Origin: Azorinus chamasolen
Taxonomy: Eukaryota; Mollusca; Bivalvia; Cardiida; Solecurtidae
Assembly: GCA_963576725.1 (NCBI GenBank)
Contig: OY755242.1
Location: forward strand, 23,828,656-23,892,655
Direction: 5' to 3'
DNA: 64,000 bases
Part shown: positions 23,701-34,452 of the stretch, one piece after another
Layout: every line of letters begins with the position of its first letter
How positions within the stretch are numbered: the first letter of the stretch is position 1
The notes under the pieces: model-generated
What the model saw: only the letters and a program-made list of their open reading frames with translations
What the model was told of the DNA's origin: nothing
The model's database searches: none
Made by a program: the position numbers and the translations under genes

Positions 23701-23963
23701 GCTTGAATTGCAAAGGTTTTTAGTGTATCATATTTTTGCAGGAGTATTGTTGTCAAATATGTTTTAACTGTATATATTTGTATTGTATCATTTTTGTTTC
23801 AGGACTGATGGTGAACTATGCACACGTAGTTGCAACTAACATCGCTGCCTCTAATGGTGTAATCCATGCCATAGATCATCTTCTGTTCCCAATGGACATG
23901 TATGCCGAGCTGGTGCAGCTTTATAACCAATATGACAAAACTACGCCGGCAACGGCTGGTTAA
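17548..23963 (+). CDS. Gene B: secreted two-domain fasciclin (FAS1) protein
   Basis: There are six coding exons: 17548-17707, 18314-18522, 19679-19889, 21255-21362, 22630-22743 and 23803-23963, all with GT/AG borders and intron phases 1,0,1,1,1. They sum to 963 nt, or 320 residues. The signal peptide is about MRTVFKCILVAAFLGLVQC. FAS1-1 spans roughly residues 20-165 (H1 FTVFAPTNAA, YH VKYHIAAN, H2 NGIVQPIDKLLIPP). FAS1-2 spans roughly 165-312 (H1 YTLFAPIDAAF, YH VKYHIVPG, H2 NGVIHAIDHLLFP). Sequons NVT, NMT and NIT are shared with C and D. The protein has no anchor or extra domain, so it is probably soluble and extracellular. FAS1 proteins such as periostin and TGFBI bind matrix and integrins; the role here is unknown. 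The start is chosen because the signal peptide begins there and -3 is A. Confidence 0.92.
18314..18522 (+). CDS. Gene B exon 2 (FAS1-1 H1 and YH motifs)
   Basis: Acceptor TCTTAAAG, donor TCG|GTAAGT. It has 209 nt and encodes GPFTVFAPTNAALSSLDPAV and KKSIVKYHIAANFLL. Confidence 0.9.
19679..19889 (+). CDS. Gene B exon 3 (FAS1-1 H2, start of FAS1-2)
   Basis: Acceptor TTTTGCAG, donor AAA|GTAAGT. It has 211 nt and encodes NNDIICNNGIVQPIDKLLIP and FMSILLANMTSYFK. A TTAA-type MITE begins 44 bp after the donor. Confidence 0.9.
19933..20160. mobile_element. TTAA-type MITE, gene B intron 3
   Basis: It starts 44 bp after the exon 3 donor. It has the central palindrome GCATTTGCTCCTATAGGAGC. Orthologous copies are in C and D. 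Confidence 0.85.
21255..21362 (+). CDS. Gene B exon 4 (FAS1-2 H1 motif)
   Basis: Acceptor ATTTTAG, donor AAAG|GTACGT. It has 108 nt and encodes GEYTLFAPIDAAFGEAYKG. Confidence 0.88.
21502..21569. repeat. Palindromic hairpin, gene B intron 4
   Basis: GCAGTCCCAGGTCAGATGCC and complement. Partners at 38660-38730 and 60943-61013. Confidence 0.75.
22630..22743 (+). CDS. Gene B exon 5 (FAS1-2 YH motif)
   Basis: Acceptor TACTTTTAG, donor ACG|GTATCA. It has 114 nt and encodes EMVKYHIVPGERAAG and TLHGTPVNITRN. Confidence 0.88.
23276..23616. mobile_element. Two adjacent TTAA-type MITEs, gene B intron 5
   Basis: A diverged copy (23276-23421) is followed by a 5'-shortened copy (about 23437-23616) with the palindrome ATAGAGCATTTGCTCCTATA. 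Confidence 0.75.
23803..23963 (+). CDS. Gene B exon 6 (FAS1-2 H2, C-terminus)
   Basis: Acceptor TTTGTTTCAG, stop TAA. It encodes NGVIHAIDHLLFPMDMYAEL and ends TTPATAG. The ATTAAA found about 60 bp after the stop in C and D reads ATTCAA here. Confidence 0.92.
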
Positions 23964-24126
23964 GTGGTCCAGCTTTAATTCATCTACAACACTATATGTA
24001 GTAAAGCAGTATACATGTAATTCAATTCTTTGTTTCTTACATGTGTATGAGGAACCCAGTCCATTTGTATAAGGAACCTAAAGACAACACCTACATAAGC
24101 GAGTATACCCAAGGCATTTCAAAGTA

Positions 24127-24492
24127 TACAGTGCTCCCTCCCTACAACGGCCCTCTCAATAACGATTCCCTCCTTACAACAACGCATGTCACTGTTTCCG
24201 AAACAACAAGGCTCCAGAAACAACTTTTTTTCATCGTAGTTTCTTTATGCCTCCGTCAAACCCTATGTTGTGACCACTCTTTAGAATTGTCACTTTGTGA
24301 CGATTCTAAAGAGTGGTCACAACATAGGGTTTGATAGAGGCATAACGGTTTTAGTTCTCGAAATACACCTTATCTGGGGATCTGCAAACGAGCTAATTAT
24401 GTTTGATTTTCCCTCCCTATAACAACTCCCTCTGATCAACACATACAATCTTCGTATCCCAAAGGGTGCCGTTGTAGAGAGGGAACACTGTA
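24127..24492. mobile_element. 366-bp mariner-like MITE, 3' of gene B
   Basis: Same family as 7672-8036. The flanks AAAGTA and TTATGTTTTCATATAAAG are joined at 41756-41775 after gene C, which gives the empty site with a TA target. Confidence 0.88.
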
Positions 24493-24990
24493 TTATGTTT
24501 TCATATAAAGAACAGTGATAGTCTCATGTATCGTATCGATTGCTGACAAAAGCAAAACTACTGTTGAATATAAATTAAACCTCAGAGGGAAAGCAAAGCA
24601 AGAAATAATGGGATTTCCTTTAAACAACTACGTTACTTGTCAAACCGATATTATACTCTCAACGTTCCCACTCGTTTCAATTCGGTGATTGATTATCGAC
24701 ATTCTTTTGGATAATTACGGACGAAATGCGAAGGAAAGATCCGAGTTGACAAACTTATGTTTTCCGTCTGTGTTTTGTTTTATTTTGTGTTCCATATGCA
24801 GCTCTAAATTTTTAGAATATAAAAGTGACATACCTGAGGACTTGGTGATATTTTTAGATAAAAATAACCCTCATGTCTTTTATCATTTATGACCAAATAT
24901 TGAAAATGACCGAGTGAACTAGGTTGTTGTTGTTTTATCCTTATATTCCGTTTGATGTTAGGATATAGACATCAAATATATATATATAAT

Positions 24991-25149
24991 TAAGAAATGA
25001 ATGACGAGCTTCCGGTGTTCATGAGGTTATGCAACGCATAGCTTTACGAGCAAAGTTAGTGAAGCCCGAAGGGCTTCACGTGAATCTTTGCTCGTAAAGC
25101 TATGCGTTGCATAACCCATGAACACCGGGAGCACGTCATTTATTTCTTA
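24991..25149. repeat. 159-bp near-perfect hairpin, B-specific
   Basis: Arms of about 70 bp start TAAGAAATGAATGACG, with loop GAAGCCCGAAGGGCTTC. It is absent at the matching place after gene C (about 42255). A single-arm fragment follows at 25179-25223. Confidence 0.82.
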
Positions 25150-25376
25150 TATTTATATTCCATTGTATTTCTTATATTTAAGAAATGAATGACGTGCTTC
25201 CGGTGTTCATGAGGTTATGCAACTTTCTTTTTAGAATAAGGTTATATAAGGACGTTGCAGGGCGAATGTAAATATTTTCAAATGAATGTTGGTCTTTATA
25301 GCAGATGGTTACTTAATATAGGGAGACTTTCATGCCGTTAACTCTTTCCCTCATATGAACATGTTTTCACGCATTT

Positions 25377-25445
25377 GCGAATAGAGTATATTCAGATCTG
25401 ACGGACTCCTAGAGGAGCCGTTTGATTAGGGTCTGCACTGTTTGC
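25377..25445. repeat. Short palindromic hairpin element, 3' of gene B
   Basis: It is the intact counterpart of the element that the full Naiad interrupts near 42376/46541. Confidence 0.75.
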
Positions 25446-28052
25446 TAATAAAATTTGATAGATCTGTTTCTTTACTTTCTAAATGTCTACAATGTTCCAC
25501 CTTCCATATTTCTTTATAACTATTTTGTTAATGAATATTCAGTAGGTATTGAAATTTGGAATAAACACAGAACAGGGAAAGGGTTAAGCAGCCATCAGTC
25601 TGAAGAGGTTTACAGTCTTCTAAAATACGGTTTACATGGGTTTTTACTATACATGTATCTTTTGAAATGATGATTGTTGGTTCAATAAGACCGTATCGAA
25701 TATCGCTATCGAACATTGTGGTTTTGGATGTTGCAATATTGAGGCTAATTTTTTATATTATAGTAAAACCTAACTAATCCGAACACTCTTCAGATAAGTA
25801 ACATTGTTGGCAATGAGGACAGGTGACAGGTGAATGCAGCTTGGACGTCATACAGAAGGTTCCTCTGGGACTTTCACCCTGTATTGAGTAGCTGTCTACC
25901 TAAAATGTTTTACATTCTTCCTAACACAAGTAAGGTTTAGCGATGTTTTAATGTATATTTAATGAGAACATCGTCAGAGAGATTGCAACAACAGAGAACA
26001 ACCCAGAGATTGATACTTTTGAAAAAGTTCCAAGCGATTGTCTGGGTAGCAATGCTGGTTGTTTTGAAATCACCGTTACCACATGAATATATTTTGTAAG
26101 AAACTATTGATGAACTAATTTGTTATAACGGCATATGACAACAGGAATTACTATCCATGGCAGAAGTTATACTCATCAGCAAACAGAGCAGACCTAGGTC
26201 GGACAGCTCCTACAGGCGCACCTTGATCTAGGTCTACTCGAGTTACAAATATTCTTTCAGAGGAGAGTTAACAGTTTGAGCGTATATGTGTGAACCCTTG
26301 CAATCTGCTCATATCAGTTGGGATGCCGGTTTACTGGACACTTCATCAGCATATAAAGAGTTTGAAAGTCAAACAGTGAAATATACTTCGAGATATCCAG
26401 CTCTATTGTTTCAGACAAGTGTACTTTCGTGTGTAGAAGGCTTTCCTACTGGTTGGACAGTTCAAACTGACACGATCTATCTCATATTTCACGCCTTTGC
26501 AGTACATCGACATTAGAGGGTCCTATGAGAAGCTGTCTCATCAGGGTCTGCGCTGTTTGCTTTTTAGCAATGGTCAAAAGTTCCTATAAATTAACGGATT
26601 ACGAAGAGTTCTCACTCTGTGTGTCCCAGACAATCTGTTTTCTGAATATAGTCTTTTGAGACATTTAATGACACAGAACCCCATATTTAAGTGTTGGGCA
26701 ATATGGTATAGAGGTACCACAATAAGCCATTCTATAAATATATCATCTAAGAATACATGTAATATACCAAACAATAAGCATCGAGACAAGAGCATTGCAC
26801 TCTATATAATATCTACAGTTACAAAAAAAGTGCACACTTGCAACTATAGTATTACTCAACATATTTACATTGCCATGAACTATTCAACACAAAGGGATAA
26901 ATTGGCTCAAACCAGCATTCAGAGAATAATTACGGCATTATCCTTAGCTTGCTGTTATATTACATGTATCACTTATATCCTACAGCCATTCTATTCTTTC
27001 GTTACAGAAGATACACACTCAATCTTTAATTAGTTTTATATTTATGAATAGTAACCTAACTAACATAAGCACCCATACCAGATATACCATTCAACCGTTA
27101 TGTACTTCCAAAAAGACATCCAGCTGACATATCTAGCCTGTTGATTTCCTTTTTTCCTGTCTTCTTGTGTCTCTTTGTAATTGATATTTTTCTCCTTCAT
27201 GTTCTTCTATGAACCACATATCTCATTAATTTCTATCTTCTTACAGAGGTCCATATAAAATGCGTAATCGCAAATATTTTCAACAATAGCTCCTTTATTT
27301 CTCCACCAAACCCTATAATGTGACTACTCTTTAGAATCGCCCCGAAGGGTATATTCTAAAGTGGTCACAGTATAGGATTAAGTAGAAAAATGACGATTTG
27401 GGTAATTGGGTAAGCACATTTTTCTGCAGCTCTGATCTTATTACATTCATTCGGCGTCTCATCAGGATTTAAACTGTCAGACACTCGGTCGAGATGTCCC
27501 AAAAACTTAATCAAATCGGAAGTAATCAAATTTGCTACAAAACAGAGTTGGAGCATACATTATTTGTTTCACATAATGCATTTCTAAACAATTCAGCTGA
27601 TTGATGATAACAGTCAATATTGACCCTTTCATCGCCGAATAGTAAACATCCTTTTCAAAGGATTATGTTAAAAAGATAATTTGCTCGAAAGGATTTACTG
27701 CTTTAGAGCAATTAATCCTTAAGAACATTCATGTTAAAGATTATACAATGCAAAGCTTTTAAACAACAGAACAATACGTCGAAATTTACTATGAAAACAG
27801 TAGCACCCTTCTAAAAGGTTGAAGTAAAAACAATACAATTTACACATATTTCCAGAACAAATTGTCTCCAATATACGTCGAAATGCACTGTTTCGTCCGC
27901 CATGTTTCAACGAAGAATGAGACTTGCGACAAACCTTGTTTATTTCAATTTACCTGAACGCCTCAACCAATAAGTATGATTTGCTTTGCAACTTTGCAAT
28001 ATTTTGGCGGGAAAAGTGACGGCGATGGTAGAGCATTGTGCTAAATAGCTCA

Positions 28053-28143
28053 GAGCATGTTTATTTCATACTACAGAATATAGTCATCTCGGTGCGTCCC
28101 GCACCTTGAGTACTATATTCCGCAGTATGAAATAAAAATGCTC
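28053..28143. repeat. Hairpin GAGCAT...ATGCTC, copy 2 module
   Basis: Arms TTTATTTCATACTACAGAAT and complement, loop around GTGCGTCCCGCAC. Partner at 49269-49359. It is absent from the first module copy. Confidence 0.75.
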
Positions 28144-28457
28144 CAACCTATACGTAGTTCTAAATCTGTGTTTCATTCCTTTGAAACTTGCATTTATTTA
28201 TCTCATTTCCTTATTGTACTGAATTATTTAACGGACGACAATTAGAAATTTGGTGCCGAAAGGGTTAAACTTTTTCCATACATGAATGTTCACGAGGTAA
28301 CGGTTTGCGGTACATCAGTGCCCATTCATGTCCCTACATTAAGTCCTAAATAAGACCACACCCTATTTTATCCAACACATGTTTGTAGATAAGCTATACG
28401 GCAATACAGTAAAACCTGTATTCACCGGCTATTAAAATTAGGAATAATTCTAGGGGT

Positions 28458-28675
28458 TTAACCCAGTCCCTCATATGCTATATTGAGGCATAACCTCTTT
28501 GAAAAAAAAAACTACCGAAAAGGAGCATTTGCTAGAGAAAAGGAAAAAGGAAAAGGAACAATTGTGTAGATTTTAAACCATTGTGATATGGAGCAGATGC
28601 TCTATTTATCACAATGGTTTTAAAAGGTGACTTTAACAGAGACGTCAAAAGGCGTCAATATGAGGTAATGGGTTA
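28458..28675. mobile_element. TTAA-type MITE, module copy 2
   Basis: Duplication partner of 12950-13159. Confidence 0.8.
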
Positions 28676-28790
28676 TAAAGTCGTCAATATGGGGGAATGG
28701 GTTAAAGGGCGTTAATATATGGGAATGGGTTAAAAGGCTTCAATATGAAGGAATGGGTTAAAAGGCGTCACTGTAAGGAAATGGGTTATG
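28640..28790. repeat. About 32-bp tandem array grown from a MITE end, copy 2
   Basis: About five units at the place equivalent to 13120-13440. Confidence 0.8.
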
Positions 28791-29000
28791 ACATGTGGTA
28801 TCTGAATGCGTAAAAAGGGATTTATATGATGGAAATGGTTAAACTTCCAGGGTTTTAAGACAGGTGGTTACTTCGTGCAGGACGAAAGGCCTGTCTGCAT
28901 AAAAAAACACCAGCTCTTAGCGACCTGCATATTTATCCATAATATGGTCTCTATTGACAGGTACTATTGTACAGCTGTAAAGCTACCATTATACTGTAAC

Positions 29001-29231
29001 CACAGGCGTTCGGTTCATGAAATATGTCTAAAATAAGTTAAAATGTCCCTAAATTGACGTTTTGTGGCATTTGGAGCCGAACAAGAAAGTTTGGGGCGTT
29101 TTGAGACAAAGCTAAAATTTCGTATATTCTATATAAGATCTCTTTTTCTCAAAACGCTCCAAATGTTACAAAACGTCAATTAAAGGACATTTTAACTTAT
29201 TTAGACATATTTTATGAGCCGAACGCCTGTG
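29001..29231. mobile_element. hAT-like MITE, module copy 2
   Basis: Terminal inverted repeats of about 60 bp begin CACAGGCGTTCGG and end CCGAACGCCTGTG. Flanking octamers ACTGTAAC and AATGTAAC, and the empty site ATTGTAAC at 13650-13657, support an 8-bp target duplication, as in hAT elements. Confidence 0.85.
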
Positions 29232-29320
29232 AATGTAACATAAAAAGTTGGTATTAATAAACAATAGTACATAGTATACATGAAATAAAACCAGCATACA
29301 AATAAGATAAAACTTAACAC

Positions 29321-29533
29321 ACAATAGAACCTGTCCTAAGGAGCCATTCATTGACTGAACATAGATGTCTTAAAAACTTAAAGGCATGTGGTTGCTTAAT
29401 GCAGGGCAAAATTAAGGCAGAAATTTCCAATAGGAGCTTTCGGCATTACCTATGACCCGCATTAAAATACCACTTGTCATACAAACCCACAATCTGACCC
29501 CTTTTGATGGCGACTTAAGACATGTTCCACTGT
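29321..29533. mobile_element. Related MITE, module copy 2
   Basis: Duplication partner of 13738-13952. Confidence 0.68.
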
Positions 29534-29769
29534 ACATACATATGTATGACAGTATTGCAACGTTCACATCACATGTTTCTATTTGCTTCAGATACAGTGA
29601 TTAAGGCATAACCTGACTCAAATTTGCAAACATCTTGGATCAAGGCGAGATACTCAAGAGGATGAACTCATAGTGAGCTTAAACAGGATTGTATCTAGGA
29701 CGGACGTTTAACATTGTTAGCGCCATTTAAATTTCGTCAGCTACATATGGCGTGTCAGGCGTTGCATAA

Positions 29770-30112
29770 TTGTTGTAATTGCAATATTGTATAAAATATA
29801 TATTTATTGTGTAATTTTATATATTTATTTTATATATCTATTGTATATTTTATATATTTATTGTATGAAATATATATTTATTGTATAATTTTATTTATAT
29901 ATTGTATATTGAATCATATTGATATGTATGTTTAATGTACCTGTGATTCAATTATGTTCGATGTATAATCCTTAACAGGTTAATAAAGAGTATATATATA
30001 AATATACAATAAATGAAATTATACAATAAATACAATACATATATAAAATATACCATAAATATATAAAATTATACAATAAATATATTGATTTTGCAACACG
30101 CTAAATATATTT
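29770..30112. repeat. AT-rich tract of TATATTTATTG-like units
   Basis: Repeats of TATATTTATTGTATAAT and its complement ATACAATAAATATA flank a central unique part. The ends are thus inverted and could fold. It is shared with 51418-51812 and partly with 14390-14614. Confidence 0.7.
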
Positions 30113-30172
30113 ATTGTATATTGACCAATGGGTGTGATCACATTTGCAACGAAGGATCTGATTGGACGGTGA

Positions 30173-30294
30173 GTCTTAGCATGCTCTGCATCCATGATAG
30201 TTGATTCGGTTCTCTTCTGATCACTGAAGTTCAGCAACGTCGAGTCCGGTTAGTACTTTGATGGGTGACCGCCTGGGAATACCGGGTGCTGCAG
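30173..30294 (+). pseudogene. 5S rRNA-derived sequence, copy 1
   Basis: The 3' two-thirds match 5S rRNA closely: AAGTTCAGCAACGTCGAG (box A region), TTAGTACTTTGATGGGTGAC and CGCCTGGGAATACCGGGTGC (box C region). The first about 35 nt are degenerate relative to the usual GTCTACGGCCATACC start. A T-run follows, like a pol III terminator. Probably a pseudogene or a retroposed 5S copy. Confidence 0.82.
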
Positions 30295-30613
30295 AATTTG
30301 TTCTTTTTTTGTGTTATTCCAAAAACTGTTCATTTCACTACTAATGAATAAAAACAATTTGCTTGTACATTTAAAACTTGTTTTCTGCTCCCGATCACTA
30401 CGAAAACATCTTAATAAGGCATATTTATCTCGATTTCAATAGCACTGTGAACAGTTTTATAGTCTTAAACCCTAAACCCTTTGCTCCATGAATATTAAGA
30501 TAAGAATAAAGTTCATCATGAGTGTCAATTAGAATAACTGTTATAATTGCAAATGGACAGAAGAACTTTTGCCATGGCAGAAACTGTAGAACCATATCTG
30601 TATTATATGATAA

Positions 30614-30679
30614 GCAAACAGAGCAGACCCTGGTCAGACAGTTCCTATAGGAGCCGTCTGATCTGGGTCTACTCTAGTT
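30614..30679. repeat. Short palindromic hairpin element
   Basis: Core CAGACAGTTCCTATAGGAGC. It is preceded by CCATGGCAGAAACTGTAGAA, a leader often seen before family members. Partner at 52321-52387. Confidence 0.78.
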
Positions 30680-31214
30680 TTATATTTATTGTATATTATA
30701 TATATATTATATATTTTATGTATAAATTACACAATACATATATATATTATACAATAAATATATAAAATTATACAATAAATATATATTTTATACAATATTG
30801 CAACGCCTGACACGCCATAGCTACAAACAATGTCGTCTGCTTCAAGTATTTGGGTGAATGTTCCTTCAGTTTCCTCTCTAAAACGTAAAACGAGTTACTC
30901 GTTTGTATCCAAACTGTTTGCAAAGGTACGAATCACAGGTTGGTCCGTTGCAGAAAGCCCTGTGAGTCGTTTTCAGGCGACTTTATAGGAAAGAAATAAT
31001 TCGTGTAAGGTCTGAGTATATGAATGTCAAATAGAAAGGTCATTTACTAGATACATTATAACGACCACTCCGTATTCTTATCTTAACACTCAGCCTTTCT
31101 ATTCACATTGGAAGTCCATGGCTCTGAAATATATGGTGTCATATATCTGCAAACACATTCAACACAACCAATATCTTAACGTTTTCTTCCATAAATACAC
31201 CTTTCTACGCCTTT

Positions 31215-31282
31215 ACAAACAGGGTAGACCCACATCAGACAGCTCTTGTAGCAGCCGTCTGATCAAAGTCTGCTTTGTTTGT
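31215..31282. repeat. Short palindromic hairpin element
   Basis: Core CAGACAGCTCTTGTAGCAGC. Partner at 52921-52990. Confidence 0.72.
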
Positions 31283-31470
31283 TTATGATATAATATGGAT
31301 AAGTAAGGTTTCTGTCATGGCCAAAACTTTATGTGTCCATGTGCTATTATAACCATTTATCTAAATAATACTAATAATGTCCGTATTTCTTACGTGTATA
31401 TTCATGGAGTAAAGCGTTAAATAAAAATATGTACGTGTGTTAGAAATATTATCATGAATATTAATAAGAG

Positions 31471-31604
31471 GTTAAAATATGGTGTGCATTCAGGCCATAA
31501 TGGCACACTTGGTGCCGTAATAGCCTGAGAGCTTTAGCCCGAGGGCTATTGTGACACCAGGTGTGCCATTATGGCTAGAAGGCACACCAGGCCATATTTT
31601 GACC
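31471..31604. repeat. Hairpin around AAAATATGG...CCATATTTT
   Basis: Imperfect arms of about 60 bp carry GCCATAATGGCACAC, with loop near GAGAGCTTTAGCCCGAG. Partner at 54278-54418. Confidence 0.7.
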
Positions 31605-32300
31605 TTTTTATTGAATATCTTTGTACTAGATCTATATGTCACCTATCATTTCAACAAAATCTACCATCCCAACAAACCACAGAAATAGATCTAGATCTAT
31701 ACTTTAAAAAATGAGGAAAGACTAGTTATGCCTTCATGGGGATTCGAATCCCCGCCAAAAAATATGTAGATCTTGTCCGACGTAAGTTAATCACTAACAC
31801 TAACGATGACTTAACATTTGATATGACTGCATTGTTTTAACGTATAAAATTTGTTTGCGAACTTCCAATGGATGACGTGAAATAATGACGTCACAACTGT
31901 CATTTTTGAACAATATAAACAAAGTTAGGTAGTACCGATCGTTACAAACAAAGAAATTAATTTTTAATAGAGTTTGCGATTGTATAAACTTTACAGGTTT
32001 CCAGATCTAGAATACGATTTGACAACGACGTCAAACCCCTTTCTCCGGCCATGTTTGAATACATCTAGATCTAGAGCTATAGTGCTAACATCAACGCATT
32101 GCACGTGAAAAAGATCATGGGCCGATTATGGATAATCGGCACGCCGGGCCATTATGACTTGGTCACATGAGTCCGTAATGACTGTTTTCTACGGCAATTT
32201 TGTTACTAGTTATAGTAAGGGTATTTAGATTCATTGTTATAATAGCACATGGACACAAGAATATTTAGCCATGACAGACACTGTACACTCATATATATAT

Positions 32301-32518
32301 TACAGTAAAACCTCTTGATAACGGCCACTAAATTGTATTAATTAGTTGGTACTTAGGATAGGTGGCTACTTAAAGCACGGTGAAATTAAATCAGAACGCT
32401 CCTATAGGACCGTTCTGTTTTACTTTCACCTTGCTTTAAGCATCCATCTGCCTTTGACACAAAAGATTTGACGTAATTTAGTGTCCGTTATGGAGAAGTT
32501 TTACTGTATTTTCTTCAT
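32301..32518. mobile_element. TA-flanked MITE with CAGTAAAACCTC ends
   Basis: TACAGTAAAACCTC at the left and GAAGTTTTACTGTA at the right. An internal hairpin lies around AGAACGCTCCTATAGGACCG. Confidence 0.8.
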
Positions 32519-33964
32519 TAAATAAACACAAGAGTTTCGAAAAAGTATAGACACCTTTGCTGCTATTCAGAAGCAATACCCCTATACTCGATGAAAATTC
32601 ATGTAAGAAATTATGACATATGGTGAATATTAATCATATTTATTATTATAATAGCACATGACCTCTTACATATTTAGCAATGGCAAAGCTAGTAAACGTA
32701 TAAATGTAGTTCCTATGACGAAACTTTGCCTTGTGTACCGAATGGTAATCAGGTATGCGTCAAATTAGAAAGTGCCCGCCATGCGCTTTGAAGCACCTCC
32801 CTCACACAAACACCCGCTAGTGGCAAACAATAGCTCAAACTGTATAATATACTGTTTTAGTGAAACTAGAAACCAAGCAAATATGATAGATGTTTAAATT
32901 TGACAGCCACTTTTTTTTAAAATCTCTGTTGTCTTCCGTATCAACTTTTTGGCTTACTTTTATACCGGCGAACAAAATGTAATAAGTTGTTGCATATCAT
33001 ACCAGATATATTCGATATCTGACAAGTCTTGTCGGAATTAGAAAAAACTTTCTATTCGTAAACATTTCCAGTACTAAGATAATGATCAGCAATGTCGTCA
33101 TGTGCTTCACAATAAGTTTAATATCATCTTGTCTACCAGTAAGTTGACAAATATCAACCAAATTGCCTTCGTTCTGTTTCAGACGCGCTGTGTCAGTGTT
33201 AGTAACAGAATCAATTGTTTACAATATATATGTTTTAACGAATGAATGAATGAATGAATGCAATATTTTTCTTGTTTAACGGCGTTAGCTCAATTAGTCA
33301 TGATGACTCATTTACCCTGAGCTTTCAAACAAAAGCATTTCATACAAAGCGCAAAGCAGAAACACATAAATCCATATGCACAACAAATCAATATATCCAC
33401 CTTTTCAGAAATAACTCTTTGCACGCTAAGTAATTTTGCTTCTAAATATCAGTAATTGTGGACTTTGCATCAATTCTTTAAGTGACACACATTTGGATCC
33501 TAATGAAACTCCAAGTAATTTGGCATCCACTCTAGATCCAATGTGATTATGGTTTTGCTAAAGAGTTAATGAGATAAAGAGAAAATGATAATTTCATTAC
33601 AAGTCTTTGAAAGAATCATTATTGTTTACTAATAATATTACAATAAATTAATCCATAAAGTTCAAAATATCGTTATGCTTGTCAACACTTGGCAAACCTT
33701 GCAATGCTGTTATGTTCGAACGTTTTTGGCATGTCAGTTTCAATGCATTATTGTAATACTATTGAGAATTACATTAGCAACATAAACACCCCAAGCAGCC
33801 AGTGGCTGTATTCCTATGCCGAGTTTTGCTTGACGTTGATGAACCGTTTCCTCAGCAATTCTTCATGCAAAAGCTAATGCAATCGTATAGTACTTAGGTA
33901 ACGTTTTATAATGACACAACATACAATGGAACTATTACACTGGCAAAAGTATGCCATTTCATAA

Positions 33965-34031
33965 GTAAACAGAGCAGGCCCTGATCGCACGGTTCCCACA
34001 GAAACCGCCTGATTTTGTCCACCCTGTTTAC
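33965..34031. repeat. Short palindromic hairpin element, upstream of gene C
   Basis: Duplication partner of 16965-17031. Confidence 0.78.
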
Positions 34032-34285
34032 AAGTCGTTAAAAGGTGGATATTCACTTTGAAAACATGTTCGCTAAAGACATATGTAAATATGAACTCAT
34101 GTCCAATTTAGATGAAAGGCATGTGAGCTATGTCAACTTCTCTAGCAATTCCTGAAATTTCATTAACAGAAACTAATCGATGTATTTCAGCTGGTTTTGA
34201 AATTGCCTTCGTATAGTTATATTTAACCTTACCCCGTTAAGAAACAATAATGTCGTCTTAAATAGAAATCTGGTACAAATTTTAC

Positions 34286-34452
34286 TACAGTAAAACCCCA
34301 CTAATGCGACCACCTAAAAGAGGTATAATTCTGGGTGATAGATGCAGGTGGTAGAGCTTTGTGCATTACTTTTGTCTTGCATTAAGAAACCACCTGCTTA
34401 TAAAGACACCTATTTTTATTTATTAAGTGGTCACATTAGAGGGTTCTACTGT
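34286..34452. mobile_element. TA-flanked MITE upstream of gene C
   Basis: TACAGTAAAACCCC at the left and GGGTTCTACTGTA at the right. An internal hairpin centres on GATGCAGGTGGTAGAGC. At the same place upstream of gene B only TACATGTA is found (17279-17286). Confidence 0.82.

Larger units (their letters stand above)
23964..27570. other. 3' flank module Z of gene B
   Basis: It is shared with 41605-48780 once the MITE, hairpin and Naiad inserts are set aside. A stretch near 24530-24890 and 41770-42165 contains open segments (KLNLRGKAKQEI, RFNSVIDYRHS) that I do not recognise. It is probably non-coding or an old transposon piece. Confidence 0.6.
27571..33174. other. Non-coding module X, copy 2
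   Basis: It contains MITEs, the 5S relic and hairpins listed separately. Stretches such as 31620-32160 hold no gene that I can see. A short T-arm-like palindrome, GGGGATTCGAATCCCC, is at 31739-31754. Confidence 0.65.

Noticed and set aside
26656..27033. 125-codon open frame downstream of gene B
   Set aside because: The homologous stretch at about 47800-48240 has an insertion and no equivalent frame. No recognisable domain and no exon-like composition.
30465..30482. Telomere-like AAACCCTAAACCC
   Set aside because: Only about two units, and not the metazoan TTAGGG type in any length.
31735..31765. tRNA-like T-arm, GGGGATTCGAATCCCC
   Set aside because: It is just a palindrome. No matching D-arm, anticodon arm or acceptor stem could be placed on either strand. 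The partner near 54553 is a duplication, not independent support.
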